Source of the DNA: an uncultured Flavobacteriaceae bacterium | GTDB taxonomy: Bacteria > Bacteroidota > Bacteroidia > Flavobacteriales > Flavobacteriaceae | NCBI GenBank assembly: GCA_938092005.1 | Contig: CALKOU010000016.1 | Span: 1 to 38,779 of the forward strand | Length of the DNA: 38,779 nucleotides | Direction: 5' to 3' | In this document: piece by piece, positions 24,056-33,442 of the stretch | Position numbering within the stretch: the stretch's first letter is position 1 | Layout: each line of letters opens with the position of its first letter | Notes under the pieces: model-generated | The model's database searches: none | What the model was told of the DNA's origin: nothing | Seen by the model: only the letters and a program-made list of their open reading frames with translations | Position numbers and translations under genes: made by a program

Positions 24056-24753
24056 GTAAAACATATTTATTAATTGGCGGAAGCTACGGCATCGGCAATG
24101 ATATCATTGATCAACTACCAGCAGATGCTGATATCATTATTGCATCTAGAACAAACGATGGATTAGTTGGCAAACAAGTCAAGCACATTCATTTTAATGT
24201 TCTTGAAGACACCCTTCCTTTAGATCAATTGCCATCAAAAATTGATGGGTTTGTGTACTGCCCTGGCAGCATCAATCTAAGACCCTTTAAGGGATTAAAA
24301 CCCGAAGCCTTTACGAATGATTTTGAGATTAATGTAATGGGAGCTGTTCGCACCCTACAACAAATTCAACCCTTGTTGGTCGCTAGTGGCCAAGCTAGCG
24401 TCGTACTGTTTAGCACGGTAGCCGTCCAAACGGGCATGCCTTTTCACGCAAGTGTTGCAGCATCAAAAGGAGCCATTGAAGGATTGGGGCGTTCGTTAGC
24501 TGCGGAATGGGCACCCAAAGTACGTGTAAACGTCATTGCACCGTCCATAACAGATACTCCACTGGCAAATAGGTTTCTTAACAATGATATCAAAAAAGAA
24601 AAGGCCGCACAAAGACACCCACTTAAGCGCATTGGCACCACAACCGATGTAGCGCAATTGGCTGCTTTCTTACTTTCAGAAAAAAGCAGTTGGATGACAG
24701 GTCAAGTATTGGGTCTGGATGGGGGAATGTCATCATTAAATGTTAGCGGATGA
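24052..24753 (+). CDS. SDR-family protein lacking the catalytic Tyr
   Basis: A 233-residue Rossmann protein of the short-chain dehydrogenase family. The cofactor motif GGSYGIG (9-15), the N94 region (FEINVMGA), S121 and K139 are present. The YxxxK active site reads V135-A-A-S-K139, with Val where the proton-donating Tyr should be. The C-terminal GQVLGLDGGMS is typical. It may therefore bind NAD(P) without classical SDR chemistry, or use another residue. It is coupled by 4-base overlaps to the SRPBCC gene before it and the photolyase gene after it. Confidence 0.88.
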   Translation: MSKTYLLIGGSYGIGNDIIDQLPADADIIIASRTNDGLVGKQVKHIHFNVLEDTLPLDQLPSKIDGFVYCPGSINLRPFKGLKPEAFTNDFEINVMGAVRTLQQIQPLLVASGQASVVLFSTVAVQTGMPFHASVAASKGAIEGLGRSLAAEWAPKVRVNVIAPSITDTPLANRFLNNDIKKEKAAQRHPLKRIGTTTDVAQLAAFLLSEKSSWMTGQVLGLDGGMSSLNVSG

Positions 24754-26042
24754 TATTATTTTGGTTTCGTCGCGATTTACGATTTCATGACAATGCAGGC
24801 TTTTTTCATGCCCTACAAGGGGACGAACAAGTGCTTCCTGCATTCGTGTTCGACAAAACCATTCTAGACAAACTGCCAAAAAATGATGCTCGTGTTGATT
24901 TTATTCACCAGCATTTACAAAAAATGCAACAAAGTTGTGAGGCTCAAAACAGCTCTATGCTTGTTGCCAAAGGGAATCCGCTCAGCTTAATCACAGCGTG
25001 GTGTAAGCAATACAAGGTCACCGCGGTATACACCAACGAAGATTATGAGCCTTACGCACGTGAGCGTGATGCAGAAATGCAAAAATTATTAGAAAACAAA
25101 GGCATTACTTTCAAAAAATTCAAGGACCAAGTGATCTATGCACCTCATGAGGTGCTCAAAAAAGACGGTACACCTTACAGGGTTTACACACCCTTTTCTA
25201 AAGTATGGTTAGCTAAATTAGCAGAAGAAGGGATTCCATCATTCGCGACTGAAGCCTCTATTAGCAAATTGCATCAACAAGACCTACCTACAATCCCAAC
25301 ACTAAGCGAAATAGGTTTTGAAAAACCACTACATGAAGTGCCAAAACCCAACAGCAGCACTTCGCTAATGGATGAATACGAGGCAGTTCGGAATTTTCCA
25401 GCTGTAGACGGAACAAGCCGTTTGGGAATTCATCTTCGATTTGGGACAGTGTCTATCAGAGAATTGGTCAAGAAAGCACAAAAAAGAGACAACAATACAT
25501 TTTTAAAAGAACTTGTTTGGCGGGAATTTTTTATGCAAATTCTATGGCATTACCCACACACCACAGCAGCGAGTTTTAAGCCACAATACGAACGTATTGC
25601 ATGGCGGAACAATGAAGCTGAGTTTAAAAAATGGTGTACAGGAAACACGGGCTATCCCTTAGTAGACGCAGGCATGCGCGAACTCAACCAAACAGGTTTT
25701 ATGCACAATCGGGTACGAATGTTAGTAGGTAGTTTTTTGTGCAAGCACTTACTCATAGATTGGCGCTGGGGCGAAGCCTATTTTGCGGAAAAACTATTGG
25801 ATTATGAGCAATCCAGCAATGTTGGAAACTGGCAGTGGGTAGCCGGCTGCGGTGTAGATGCGGCTCCCTATTTCCGTGTGTTTAATCCAACAGAGCAGGT
25901 CAAAAAATTTGATAAGGAGCATGCTTATATCAAGAAGTGGGTGCCAGAATATCAATCCATGAATTACCCCACACCAATGGTTGATCATAAAATGGCACGT
26001 GCTAGATGCTTGGAAACCTATAAAGCAGGGTTGGCATCGTGA
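24750..26042 (+). CDS. Class I CPD deoxyribodipyrimidine photolyase
   Basis: Uses blue/UV-A light and reduced FAD to split cyclobutane pyrimidine dimers. The 430-residue protein has the N-terminal antenna (photolyase) domain starting [11 protein letters not shown] and the helical FAD domain with [19 protein letters not shown] and [13 protein letters not shown]. The residues equivalent to the E. coli enzyme are intact: N357 facing flavin N5 and the Trp electron chain W361, W338, W295. [11 protein letters not shown] is the typical class I C-terminal motif. The antenna pigment cannot be read from sequence. It is the canonical repair enzyme of the four paralogues in this operon. Confidence 0.94.
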   Translation: MILFWFRRDLRFHDNAGFFHALQGDEQVLPAFVFDKTILDKLPKNDARVDFIHQHLQKMQQSCEAQNSSMLVAKGNPLSLITAWCKQYKVTAVYTNEDYEPYARERDAEMQKLLENKGITFKKFKDQVIYAPHEVLKKDGTPYRVYTPFSKVWLAKLAEEGIPSFATEASISKLHQQDLPTIPTLSEIGFEKPLHEVPKPNSSTSLMDEYEAVRNFPAVDGTSRLGIHLRFGTVSIRELVKKAQKRDNNTFLKELVWREFFMQILWHYPHTTAASFKPQYERIAWRNNEAEFKKWCTGNTGYPLVDAGMRELNQTGFMHNRVRMLVGSFLCKHLLIDWRWGEAYFAEKLLDYEQSSNVGNWQWVAGCGVDAAPYFRVFNPTEQVKKFDKEHAYIKKWVPEYQSMNYPTPMVDHKMARARCLETYKAGLAS

Positions 26043-26185
26043 GAGGGGTGAAAAAAGAAAATTTACCTCAAAAGACATGTATGGTATGCAACAGGCCTTT
26101 TACCTGGCGAAAGAAATGGAGCAAAGACTGGGAAAACGTTAAATATTGTAGTAAAAAATGCAGCGGGCAAAAACAACAGGTTTAG
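26039..26185 (+). CDS. DUF2256 mini-protein (zinc-finger-like)
   Basis: A 48-residue protein nested between the CPD photolyase and DASH genes. Starting at GTG 26039 (GTGA overlap with the photolyase stop; GTG 26048 is an alternative), it contains C-M-V-C (14-17) and C-S-K-K-C (37-41) around [16 protein letters not shown]. This pattern matches DUF2256, a tiny family often encoded beside photolyases and cryptochromes. The four Cys probably bind zinc. It overlaps the next gene by 28 bases in another frame, so automatic annotation easily misses it. The function is unknown; binding of DNA or of a neighbouring photolyase is a reasonable guess. Confidence 0.88.
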   Translation: MRGVKKENLPQKTCMVCNRPFTWRKKWSKDWENVKYCSKKCSGQKQQV

Positions 26186-27456
26186 TATGGTTTCGGAACG
26201 ATTTACGCGTTCAGGATCAACACAGCTTATCTCAAGCAATTGCAGCTCATGAGCGGGTTATTGCTATTTATCACTTACCCAATCAATGGCTACAAAAAAC
26301 GCCTTGGGGATTTAGAAAAATGGAAGGTTTTCGTGCCGCTTTCCTTCTACAAACATTAACAGCACTACAAAAGGAGTTAGCAGCACTTAATATTTCGCTT
26401 TGGGTAACCGTTGGGAATTGGAGACAGACTTTACAGCGACTTCAAACGGATTATAACATCTCTGATATATACGGCCAACACGAATGGACACAAGAAGAAG
26501 AGGATGATGCGGCAAGTATCCCAAGTAATATTAAACCCCACTGGCAATACGATCAGTTTCTTTTTCACTCAGATGACATTCCGATGGCGGTAGCTGACAT
26601 CCCCGAAGTGTTTACCGTTTTTAGAAAAAAATGTGAAAAACATGCAAGGGTACGAACTCCACTTCCAATCCCTTCTGCCATGCCAAAAGAAAATATATTG
26701 CACACTGTTCCTGAAATCCCAACTTTAGAAAAATTAGGGTATACCGCTAGTAAACAGGATACAAGAACAGCCATTCCATTTGAGGGTGGTGAAAACGCAG
26801 CATGGAAACGAGTAGCAGAATATTTTTGGGAAACAAAACAACTTTCTTACTACAAAAAAACACGTAACGGATTACTGGGAAAAAAGTACAGTTCAAAGCT
26901 ATCGCTATGGTTAGCATTTGGATCAATCTCCCCTATTTCTCTATATCACGAAGTTAAAAGATACGAACGTGATATTGCTAAAAACGACTCAACATATTGG
27001 CTGATTTTTGAACTTATTTGGAGAGATTATTTCAAATACATTTCCATGAAGCACGGAAACAAGATATTTAGAATAGGTGGGGTTTTGCAAAAGGACTACA
27101 CGTGGAAAACAAACGAACGGCTCGTTCACAAATGGGTTACAGGAGAAACGCCAGAACCCTTTGTCAACGCCAATATGCGAGAGCTTGCTAACACTGGCTT
27201 TATGAGCAATAGAGGACGTCAAAATGTGGCGAGCTTTTTTGCAAAAGAATGGCATTTGGATTGGCGTATTGGTGCTGCTTATTTTGAGGCCATGCTGATT
27301 GATTACGACGTGCATAGCAACTATGGCAATTGGATGTACAATGCAGGAGTGGGGAATGATCCTCGAGATCGAAAGTTTAATATTACCTGGCAGGCAGAGC
27401 GCTATGACCCAAACAACAAGTACCAGAACACCTGGCTACAAACAACCCTTTTTTAA
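26158..27456 (+). CDS. DASH-type cryptochrome
   Basis: A 432-residue DASH-family protein: [49 protein letters not shown]-like motif ([12 protein letters not shown]) and the diagnostic [23 protein letters not shown] and [33 protein letters not shown] proteins repair dimers in single-stranded DNA or loop regions and may act in signalling. N388 opposite flavin N5 and W392 are kept. The usual PFVDANMREL reads [10 protein letters not shown]. The C-terminus is short, without the tail of signalling cryptochromes. Its stop shares a base with the next start (TAATG). Confidence 0.93.
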   Translation: MQRAKTTGLVWFRNDLRVQDQHSLSQAIAAHERVIAIYHLPNQWLQKTPWGFRKMEGFRAAFLLQTLTALQKELAALNISLWVTVGNWRQTLQRLQTDYNISDIYGQHEWTQEEEDDAASIPSNIKPHWQYDQFLFHSDDIPMAVADIPEVFTVFRKKCEKHARVRTPLPIPSAMPKENILHTVPEIPTLEKLGYTASKQDTRTAIPFEGGENAAWKRVAEYFWETKQLSYYKKTRNGLLGKKYSSKLSLWLAFGSISPISLYHEVKRYERDIAKNDSTYWLIFELIWRDYFKYISMKHGNKIFRIGGVLQKDYTWKTNERLVHKWVTGETPEPFVNANMRELANTGFMSNRGRQNVASFFAKEWHLDWRIGAAYFEAMLIDYDVHSNYGNWMYNAGVGNDPRDRKFNITWQAERYDPNNKYQNTWLQTTLF

Positions 27457-28985
27457 TGGAAATACGACTTATACTTGGCGACCAGCTTAACAAAAACCAC
27501 ACTTGGTTCACAGAGCTCAACAATGAAGTGTGCTATGTGATGTTTGAAATGCGTCAAGAAACTGACTATGTCAAGCATCACATTCAAAAAGTAGTTGCTT
27601 TTTTTGCAGCAATGCGAAATTTTGCAAGACAGTTAGAGGAAGACGCTCACAACGTATTGTATTACACCATTGACGATCCAAACAACACACACGATCTACA
27701 AAAGAATATCGAGAAAGTAATCAAGTTATTTGGTGCTAAAAGCTTTGCCTATCAACTTCCTGATGAATATCGTTTAGACGAGCAGCTAAAAAAAATTACA
27801 GCTAATCTTAAGATTCCAACCAAAGCCGTTGATACCGATCATTTTCTTACAACACGAAAAGAATTAGCAGAATTCTACAACGGGAAGAAGTCATTAGTGA
27901 TGGAGTTTTTTTACCGTTATATGCGAAAAAAACACCAATACCTAATGGTGGATAATCAACCTGAAGGTGGCAGCTGGAATTACGACAAGTTCAACCGAAA
28001 CACCTGGAAAGGTGGCACTATACCTCCACCCTATCAACCCGACGCAACACTTGCCAAAGAAATTTATCCACAAGTAATAGCGGCAGGTATAACTACTATA
28101 GGAACGTTTAATGAAAATGAATTTCTGTTTGCAACAACAAGAAACGAATCGCTTAAACAGTTGGATTACTTCTGTGATCATTTATTGCAGGATTTTGGCA
28201 CCTATCAAGATGCCATGCACCAAGACGAAACCAATTTATTTCACGCACGCATATCCTTTAGTTTAAATGTAAAACTCATTGACCCTACTGAAGTCATTGA
28301 GCGGGCTATTGCAGCTTATCGAAAAAGCGAAGCGCACATAAACTTGTCACAAATCGAGGGCTTTGTGCGTCAGATACTAGGTTGGCGAGAATACATCAGA
28401 GGATTGTATTGGAAAGAAATGCCACAATACAAACAAAAAAATGAGCTCAACAACTTTGGAAAACTGCCTGCTTTTTACTGGACTGGGAATACCAAAATGA
28501 ACTGCCTTAAAACAAGCATCAAAAACAGCTTAGATCACGCATATGCGCACCACATTCAACGGCTCATGATAACAGGAAATTTTGCGTTGCTATTGCAAAC
28601 ACACCCTGATGAAGTAGACGATTGGTACTTGGGTATTTACGCAGATGCGGTGGAATGGGTACAACTTCCAAACACGCGTGGCATGAGCCAGTATGCAGAC
28701 GGAGGTATTTTAGCCACAAAGCCCTATGTTTCATCGGGGTCGTATGTGAATAAAATGAGTAATTACTGCAAGGACTGTGTTTATGACAAAAAACAACGTG
28801 TAGGCGAAAATGCTTGTCCGTTCAACAGTTTGTATTGGAATTTTTTAGACGACAAAAGAGCTGAGCTTAAAGGGAATAATCGTATGGGTATGATGTACAA
28901 CTTACTTGGTAAAATCAACCCTGAGGATCTAGCTCAAATAAAGGAAAGAGCATATCAAATCATGGAAAATCCCGATGCCTTCTAA
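27456..28985 (+). CDS. Fe-S photolyase/cryptochrome (FeS-BCP, prokaryotic (6-4) type)
   Basis: A 509-residue member of the iron-sulfur bacterial cryptochrome/photolyase clade, which repairs (6-4) photoproducts in Agrobacterium (PhrB) and acts as CryB in Rhodobacter. The N-terminus [11 protein letters not shown] is diagnostic. The four [4Fe-4S] ligands fall at C350, C438, C441 and C454, the same numbering as in Agrobacterium PhrB. The His pair H365-H366 (AHHIQRLM) near the flavin is also kept, as is W390-Y391 and the ANTRGMSQ-like stretch [14 protein letters not shown]. Repair function is likely by homology. It overlaps the following gene by 11 bases. Confidence 0.94.
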   Translation: MEIRLILGDQLNKNHTWFTELNNEVCYVMFEMRQETDYVKHHIQKVVAFFAAMRNFARQLEEDAHNVLYYTIDDPNNTHDLQKNIEKVIKLFGAKSFAYQLPDEYRLDEQLKKITANLKIPTKAVDTDHFLTTRKELAEFYNGKKSLVMEFFYRYMRKKHQYLMVDNQPEGGSWNYDKFNRNTWKGGTIPPPYQPDATLAKEIYPQVIAAGITTIGTFNENEFLFATTRNESLKQLDYFCDHLLQDFGTYQDAMHQDETNLFHARISFSLNVKLIDPTEVIERAIAAYRKSEAHINLSQIEGFVRQILGWREYIRGLYWKEMPQYKQKNELNNFGKLPAFYWTGNTKMNCLKTSIKNSLDHAYAHHIQRLMITGNFALLLQTHPDEVDDWYLGIYADAVEWVQLPNTRGMSQYADGGILATKPYVSSGSYVNKMSNYCKDCVYDKKQRVGENACPFNSLYWNFLDDKRAELKGNNRMGMMYNLLGKINPEDLAQIKERAYQIMENPDAF

Positions 28986-30441
28986 ACCTTCCATACATGT
29001 TTTTTGGTTTAAACGAGACCTACGTCTTTTAGATAACGAAGGGCTGCAGGATGCTATCAACAGCGGCAAACCCGTGCTACTACTCTATGTTTTTGAACCC
29101 ATTGTAACGGAAGACCCTCACTATCATCCGCGTCATCACAACTTTATAACACAATCTTTGCTGGCATTACATGATGAATTAAAACCATATAAGACCAAAG
29201 TACATGTGTACAAAAGCGATGTAGAAACAGTTCTGAACAGCATACAAAAGATCGCTAAAATTGAAAGGCTATACTCCATGCAAGAAACGGGTTTAACAAA
29301 CACCTATAACCGTGATAAAAGCATAAAGAAGTGGTGTCGTGCACATAATGTTTCGTGGAAAGAACATATCAATAATGGGGTATCTAGGGGTTTACAAAAC
29401 AGAAGCAGGTGGCGCCAAACATGGACAGATTACATGCTAAAACCCATCAAACCCTTTCGTGCAGAAGCCACAAACTTTGTTACTATTGACATTTTAGAAG
29501 AGGTACAGTTGGAACCAAAAAAACAAGCGGGCATCCAAGTTGGCGGAACTAAAACAGGATTAGCCTATCTAGATAGCTTCTTGAACAAACGACATAAAAA
29601 ATACCAACAATCCATTTCAAAGCCTGAGACTTCAAGAATACATTGCGGCCGTGTTTCCCCTTACATAGCCTGGGGAAACCTTTCTGTGCGCTATGTATGG
29701 CAACGAGCCAAGCAAGCAAAGGCAGCTGGGGCAAACGGTTTTCAGCTAAATGCCTTTACCTCAAGACTGCGTTGGCAAGCACATTTTATTCAAAAGTTTG
29801 AAATGGAAACCATCATGGAATTTAAAAGTGTGAATGCCGGGTTTCGAACGTTAAAAAAACCTGTTCATGATGCTTTCATTAACGCTTGGAAGACAGGCGC
29901 AACAGGGTATCCACTTGTTGATGCTAGTATGCGTTGTGTTGTTCAAACGGGGTATTTAAATTTCCGCATGCGTGCAATGGTTGTCTCCTTTTTTACGCAT
30001 CATCTTTGGCAGCCGTGGCAAGCAGGGGCCGTATTTTTGGGGAAGCAATTTTTAGATTTTGAACCTGGCATACATTATCCGCAATTTCAAATGCAAGCAG
30101 GTGAAACAGGAATTAACATGTTGCGGATTTACAATCCTACAAAAAATGCACAAGAACACGATTCCAATGGCGATTTTATTCGTAAGTGGGTGCCTGAGCT
30201 TGCGCAATTACCAACTGCATTTGTACTAGAACCTTGGTCCATGACTGAATTGGAACAACAAGCGTATGGTTGTGTGCTGGGCAACGATTATCCAAAACCC
30301 ATTGTGGACATTAAAAAAACCTACAAATACGCGTCAGAAATATTATGGGGCATGAAGCGCAACAGTTTAGTAAGAAAAGAAAGCAAACGTATTTTAGCAA
30401 AACACACCCTTCCCGACAGGGCAAACATTATGGACAGATGA
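28975..30441 (+). CDS. Photolyase-fold flavoprotein with altered FAD pocket
   Basis: A 488-residue cryptochrome/photolyase-family protein of unassigned activity. The N-terminal domain ([15 protein letters not shown]) and the FAD domain ([12 protein letters not shown]) are clear. Compared with class I enzymes, the segment equivalent to SSNVGNWQW reads GIHYPQFQM (365-373): the Asn that controls flavin N5 is H367 and the flavin-proximal Trp is F371, while W348 and W305 of the electron chain remain. The motif [13 protein letters not shown] (134-146) is a family-specific linker. Similar [10 protein letters not shown] proteins are widespread but, to my knowledge, not biochemically assigned. It could be a photosensor or a repair enzyme with other photochemistry. 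Confidence 0.88.
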   Translation: MPSKPSIHVFWFKRDLRLLDNEGLQDAINSGKPVLLLYVFEPIVTEDPHYHPRHHNFITQSLLALHDELKPYKTKVHVYKSDVETVLNSIQKIAKIERLYSMQETGLTNTYNRDKSIKKWCRAHNVSWKEHINNGVSRGLQNRSRWRQTWTDYMLKPIKPFRAEATNFVTIDILEEVQLEPKKQAGIQVGGTKTGLAYLDSFLNKRHKKYQQSISKPETSRIHCGRVSPYIAWGNLSVRYVWQRAKQAKAAGANGFQLNAFTSRLRWQAHFIQKFEMETIMEFKSVNAGFRTLKKPVHDAFINAWKTGATGYPLVDASMRCVVQTGYLNFRMRAMVVSFFTHHLWQPWQAGAVFLGKQFLDFEPGIHYPQFQMQAGETGINMLRIYNPTKNAQEHDSNGDFIRKWVPELAQLPTAFVLEPWSMTELEQQAYGCVLGNDYPKPIVDIKKTYKYASEILWGMKRNSLVRKESKRILAKHTLPDRANIMDR

Positions 30442-30716
30442 AAAAAGAACTAACCGCACAAGATATCGATCGTATTATAGAAATGGGTTGGGAAGATCGT
30501 ACCCCTTTTGATGCTATTCAGTTACAATTTGGATTAAAAGAACAAGACGTTATTACCATCATGCGTAGGAACATGAAGCCAAGTAGTTTTAAACTTTGGC
30601 GAAAGCGTGTGCAAGGAAGGAAAACAAAACACGTAAAAAAACGATCGGATGAAGTGGGTCGTTTTAAGTGTTCACGACAGCGGGGAATCAGCAACAACAA
30701 AGTTTCGAAACGTTAA
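30438..30716 (+). CDS. TIGR03643-family protein
   Basis: A 92-residue basic protein ([20 protein letters not shown], then [33 protein letters not shown]). This matches TIGR03643, a small family of unknown function typically encoded beside photolyase genes. The first two-thirds look like a helix-turn-helix-like fold ([21 protein letters not shown]). The tail is Lys/Arg-rich, consistent with nucleic-acid binding. ATG 30438 overlaps the previous stop by ATGA; the frame extending upstream is inside the photolyase gene. Confidence 0.87.
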   Translation: MKKELTAQDIDRIIEMGWEDRTPFDAIQLQFGLKEQDVITIMRRNMKPSSFKLWRKRVQGRKTKHVKKRSDEVGRFKCSRQRGISNNKVSKR

Positions 30717-30747
30717 AAATATGTATCTTGGGGTAAATCTTAATGTA

Positions 30748-31158
30748 ATGCCCCAAAACAAAACACAGCCTACCCGTACCGACGTAAATACATTTTTAAA
30801 ACAGGTTGCGCCGCAAGAAAAACAGCAAGACTGCTTTACACTGCTAAACCTGATGGAGAAAATTACAAGAGCAAAACCTGTACTTTGGGGAACTGCAATT
30901 GTAGGGTTTGGAAGCTATCCATATCAATATGCAAGTAGGCGAGCTGGTGAATGGTTTTTAACGGGCTTTTCTCCACGTAAGCATGCCATTAGTCTTTACT
31001 TATTTTGTGATTTGCAGCACCCTCAATTATCGTTTGACAATCTTGGTAAACACAAACGAGGAAAGGGATGTTTGTACATTAAAAAATGTGCAGATATTAA
31101 TCTTGATGTATTGGAAGTAATTATTCGAAAGGCAATAGCGCTTACAAAGCAAGTTTAA
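30748..31158 (+). CDS. DUF1801 (YdhG-like) protein
   Basis: A 136-residue DUF1801 protein: NKTQPTRTDVNTFLKQVAP, LWGTAIVGFGSYPYQYASRRAG, FLTGFSPRKHAISLYL, LGKHKRGKGCLYIKKCADINLDVL. The family fold is known but its job is not. I chose ATG 30748 because it begins just before the domain; ATG 30721, five bases after the previous stop, is also possible. It is the last gene of the photolyase operon and overlaps the murA stop by 4 bases, tail to tail. Confidence 0.83.
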   Translation: MPQNKTQPTRTDVNTFLKQVAPQEKQQDCFTLLNLMEKITRAKPVLWGTAIVGFGSYPYQYASRRAGEWFLTGFSPRKHAISLYLFCDLQHPQLSFDNLGKHKRGKGCLYIKKCADINLDVLEVIIRKAIALTKQV

Positions 31159-32465
31159 TCAATCCGCTCTATTTGTGCGCCTATAGCACGCAAACGGGTA
31201 TCGATATCTTGATAACCACGATCGATTTGTTCGATATTGTAAATGGTACTGATTCCTTTGGCAGAGAGAGCGGCAATAAGCAACGAAATCCCAGCGCGAA
31301 TATCAGGTGAGGTCATGGTTGTTGCTTTTAGAGAAGATTTAAAATCATGCCCAATCACATTTGCGCGATGTGGATCGCATAAAATAATTTTTGCACCCAT
31401 ATCAATGAGTTTATCCACAAAAAACAAGCGACTCTCAAACATCTTCTGATGAATCAAAACACTTCCTCTTGCTTGGGTGGCGACTACTAATATAATACTC
31501 AACAAATCAGGTGTGAATCCTGGCCAAGGAGCATCGGCTACTGTCATGACCGACCCATCAATATAGCTTTGAATTTCATATCCGTCAGGGTGTTCTGGAA
31601 TAAACATATCATCCCCTTGTTTTTCTATTGTGATGCCCAGTTTACGAAACACATCGGGAATTTGACCTAAATACTCCCACTGCACATTTTTGATGGTAAG
31701 AGCACTTTTTGTAAGTGCTGCTAATCCAATCCAACTCCCAATTTCAATCATATCAGGAAGAATGCGGTGGTTCGTGCCTCCAAGAGAACGAACGCCTTCA
31801 ATAACCAATAAGTTTGAGCCAATTCCTGAAATCTTAGCACCCATGCGAACAAGCATGTTACATAGCTGTTGCAAATAAGGCTCGCAAGCAGCGTTGTAAA
31901 TAGTAGTGGTGCCTTTCGCTAAAACGGCAGCCATGACGATGTTGGCGGTTCCTGTAACAGAAGCCTCATCAAGCAGCATATAGGTACCCTTAAGCTCATC
32001 TGCTTCCACTCCATAGAAATAATCTTCTTTGTTGTAACGGAACTTTGCACCTAAATTAATAAAACCTTGAAAGTGTGTATCTAACCGACGACGGCCTATT
32101 TTATCTCCACCAGGTTTGGGAATATATCCTTTACCAAAACGAGCTAATAGCGGCCCTACAATCATAATGGAGCCGCGCAATCCACGACCCGCCACTTTAA
32201 AATCAGCCGATTGAAGGTAATCTATATCAACAGCATCGGCTTGAAACGTATAGCTATCAGCACTGTGCTTCTCTACTTTCACACCAAGCTTAACAAGGAT
32301 TTGTATAAGCTTATTGACATCAATAATATTCGGAATATTGTGAATGGTAACGGGCTCGGAAGTAAGTAAGACGGCACACAAAATTTGGAGTGCTTCGTTT
32401 TTGGCTCCCTGTGGTTGTATGGAACCTGACAATGGTATACCTCCCGTTACTTTAAACGCTCCCAT
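31155..32465 (-). CDS. murA: UDP-N-acetylglucosamine 1-carboxyvinyltransferase, Asp variant
   Basis: Adds enolpyruvate to UDP-GlcNAc, the first committed step of peptidoglycan synthesis. The 436-residue protein has K22 (QGAKNEAL), SVTGTANIVMAA, RGGSVLIHQKMFESRLFF-like substrate loops and the R-A-G-I-S C-terminal motif. The active-site Cys attacked by fosfomycin is replaced by Asp: the loop reads KPGGD121KIGRRR. Enzymes with Asp here (as in Mycobacterium and Chlamydia) remain active and resist fosfomycin. It starts next to the DUF4290 stop and forms a minus-strand operon with it. Confidence 0.95.
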   Translation of the reverse strand: MGAFKVTGGIPLSGSIQPQGAKNEALQILCAVLLTSEPVTIHNIPNIIDVNKLIQILVKLGVKVEKHSADSYTFQADAVDIDYLQSADFKVAGRGLRGSIMIVGPLLARFGKGYIPKPGGDKIGRRRLDTHFQGFINLGAKFRYNKEDYFYGVEADELKGTYMLLDEASVTGTANIVMAAVLAKGTTTIYNAACEPYLQQLCNMLVRMGAKISGIGSNLLVIEGVRSLGGTNHRILPDMIEIGSWIGLAALTKSALTIKNVQWEYLGQIPDVFRKLGITIEKQGDDMFIPEHPDGYEIQSYIDGSVMTVADAPWPGFTPDLLSIILVVATQARGSVLIHQKMFESRLFFVDKLIDMGAKIILCDPHRANVIGHDFKSSLKATTMTSPDIRAGISLLIAALSAKGISTIYNIEQIDRGYQDIDTRLRAIGAQIERID

Positions 32466-33110
32466 TTATTTGCGCCGCTGCTTTTGGTTTCGATATTTTT
32501 TATTCTTGTTGTTCCTTGGCCCTTTGGCAAATCGTTTGTTTGTCAAGCGAATAAGGTCTTCGGATGGTGAAAGCTCTTCGTTTTCTGAAACCTTAAGTTT
32601 TCCATCAGAAAGTTCAGCAAGATGCTTGAAAATAACATGATCTTCAACCGTGTCTTTGTTCCAATTCAGAAAACACTTTTTCATATGATTGGCAATCACA
32701 TAGACCAGTGCTTGTTTTAAATCGCCCTCTTCCCATTTCATTACAACATCTATCATACCCTTAATATTGTTCCCGTAAAAACGATATTTTGGAAAGGATT
32801 GAGGGTAGTCTAAAGGAGTTGGTGGAGCTGCCAATACTTCGGCATCAGGCTTTGGAAAAGGTGCATCTACATCCAACTCAAAATTGGACATAATAAAAAG
32901 TTGATCCCAAAGTTTGTGCTGAAAATCAGCAACATCACGTAAGTGTGGGTTCAAATTACCCATAATACCAATAATGGCTTGGGCTTGTTTGTTGCGCTCT
33001 TCTCTATCTTCTTCAGCTAAAACTTGCTGAATCATCTTATGAATGTGGCGTCCATACTCAGGAATGGCCAACATGGTACGCTCGGTATTGTATTGTAGAT
33101 TGTCTATCAA
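32466..33110 (-). CDS. DUF4290 protein
   Basis: A 214-residue protein of a Bacteroidota-specific family of unknown function: IDNLQYNTERTMLAIPEYGRH, NLNPHLRDVADFQHKLWDQLF, FPKYRFYGNNIKGMIDV, IANHMKKCFLNWNKDTVED. Highly charged basic C-terminus (NNKNKKYRNQKQRRK). The start is TTG 33110: an in-frame stop lies at 33120-33122, no ATG lies between, and family members begin exactly at this residue. It sits between DUF493 and murA, an arrangement I recall from other flavobacteria. Confidence 0.9.
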   Translation of the reverse strand: MIDNLQYNTERTMLAIPEYGRHIHKMIQQVLAEEDREERNKQAQAIIGIMGNLNPHLRDVADFQHKLWDQLFIMSNFELDVDAPFPKPDAEVLAAPPTPLDYPQSFPKYRFYGNNIKGMIDVVMKWEEGDLKQALVYVIANHMKKCFLNWNKDTVEDHVIFKHLAELSDGKLKVSENEELSPSEDLIRLTNKRFAKGPRNNKNKKYRNQKQRRK

Positions 33111-33147
33111 GGAGGAAATTTATGAGGTAAAACTACTAAAAAATCAA

Positions 33148-33438
33148 TTAAAGTTGGATGATGTTTGGAATTTTAGCAGCCTGTTTGTGTTTTTGGATAA
33201 TAACATCTGGGCTTTCAAAGGTTCCTGTTATGGAAATACTAGTGTATTTTCCTTTACTAGAAGCGCGTACATTGACCCGAACATCATCGTTTTGAAAAAG
33301 TGCTAAAAGTATTTCTTCATCAGAAGCTGAGGAGGTAATTATAAATTTAAATATATAAGTACCCGGCCACGTATTGCTATCCAATAATTGTTGGTGAAAG
33401 CGTTCGTAAAAAGACGCGTCTTTAGGCTTTTGTTGCAT
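33148..33438 (-). CDS. DUF493 (YbeD-like) protein
   Basis: A 96-residue ferredoxin-like-fold protein of DUF493: FYERFHQQLLDSNTWPGTYIFKFI, then VNVRASSKGKYTSISITGTFESPDVII. In E. coli, YbeD sits near lipoate genes and its role is unclear; the fold resembles small regulatory ACT-type domains. It is the first gene of the DUF493-DUF4290-murA run, with a consensus promoter directly upstream. Confidence 0.88.
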   Translation of the reverse strand: MQQKPKDASFYERFHQQLLDSNTWPGTYIFKFIITSSASDEEILLALFQNDDVRVNVRASSKGKYTSISITGTFESPDVIIQKHKQAAKIPNIIQL

Positions 33439-33442
33439 TCAG

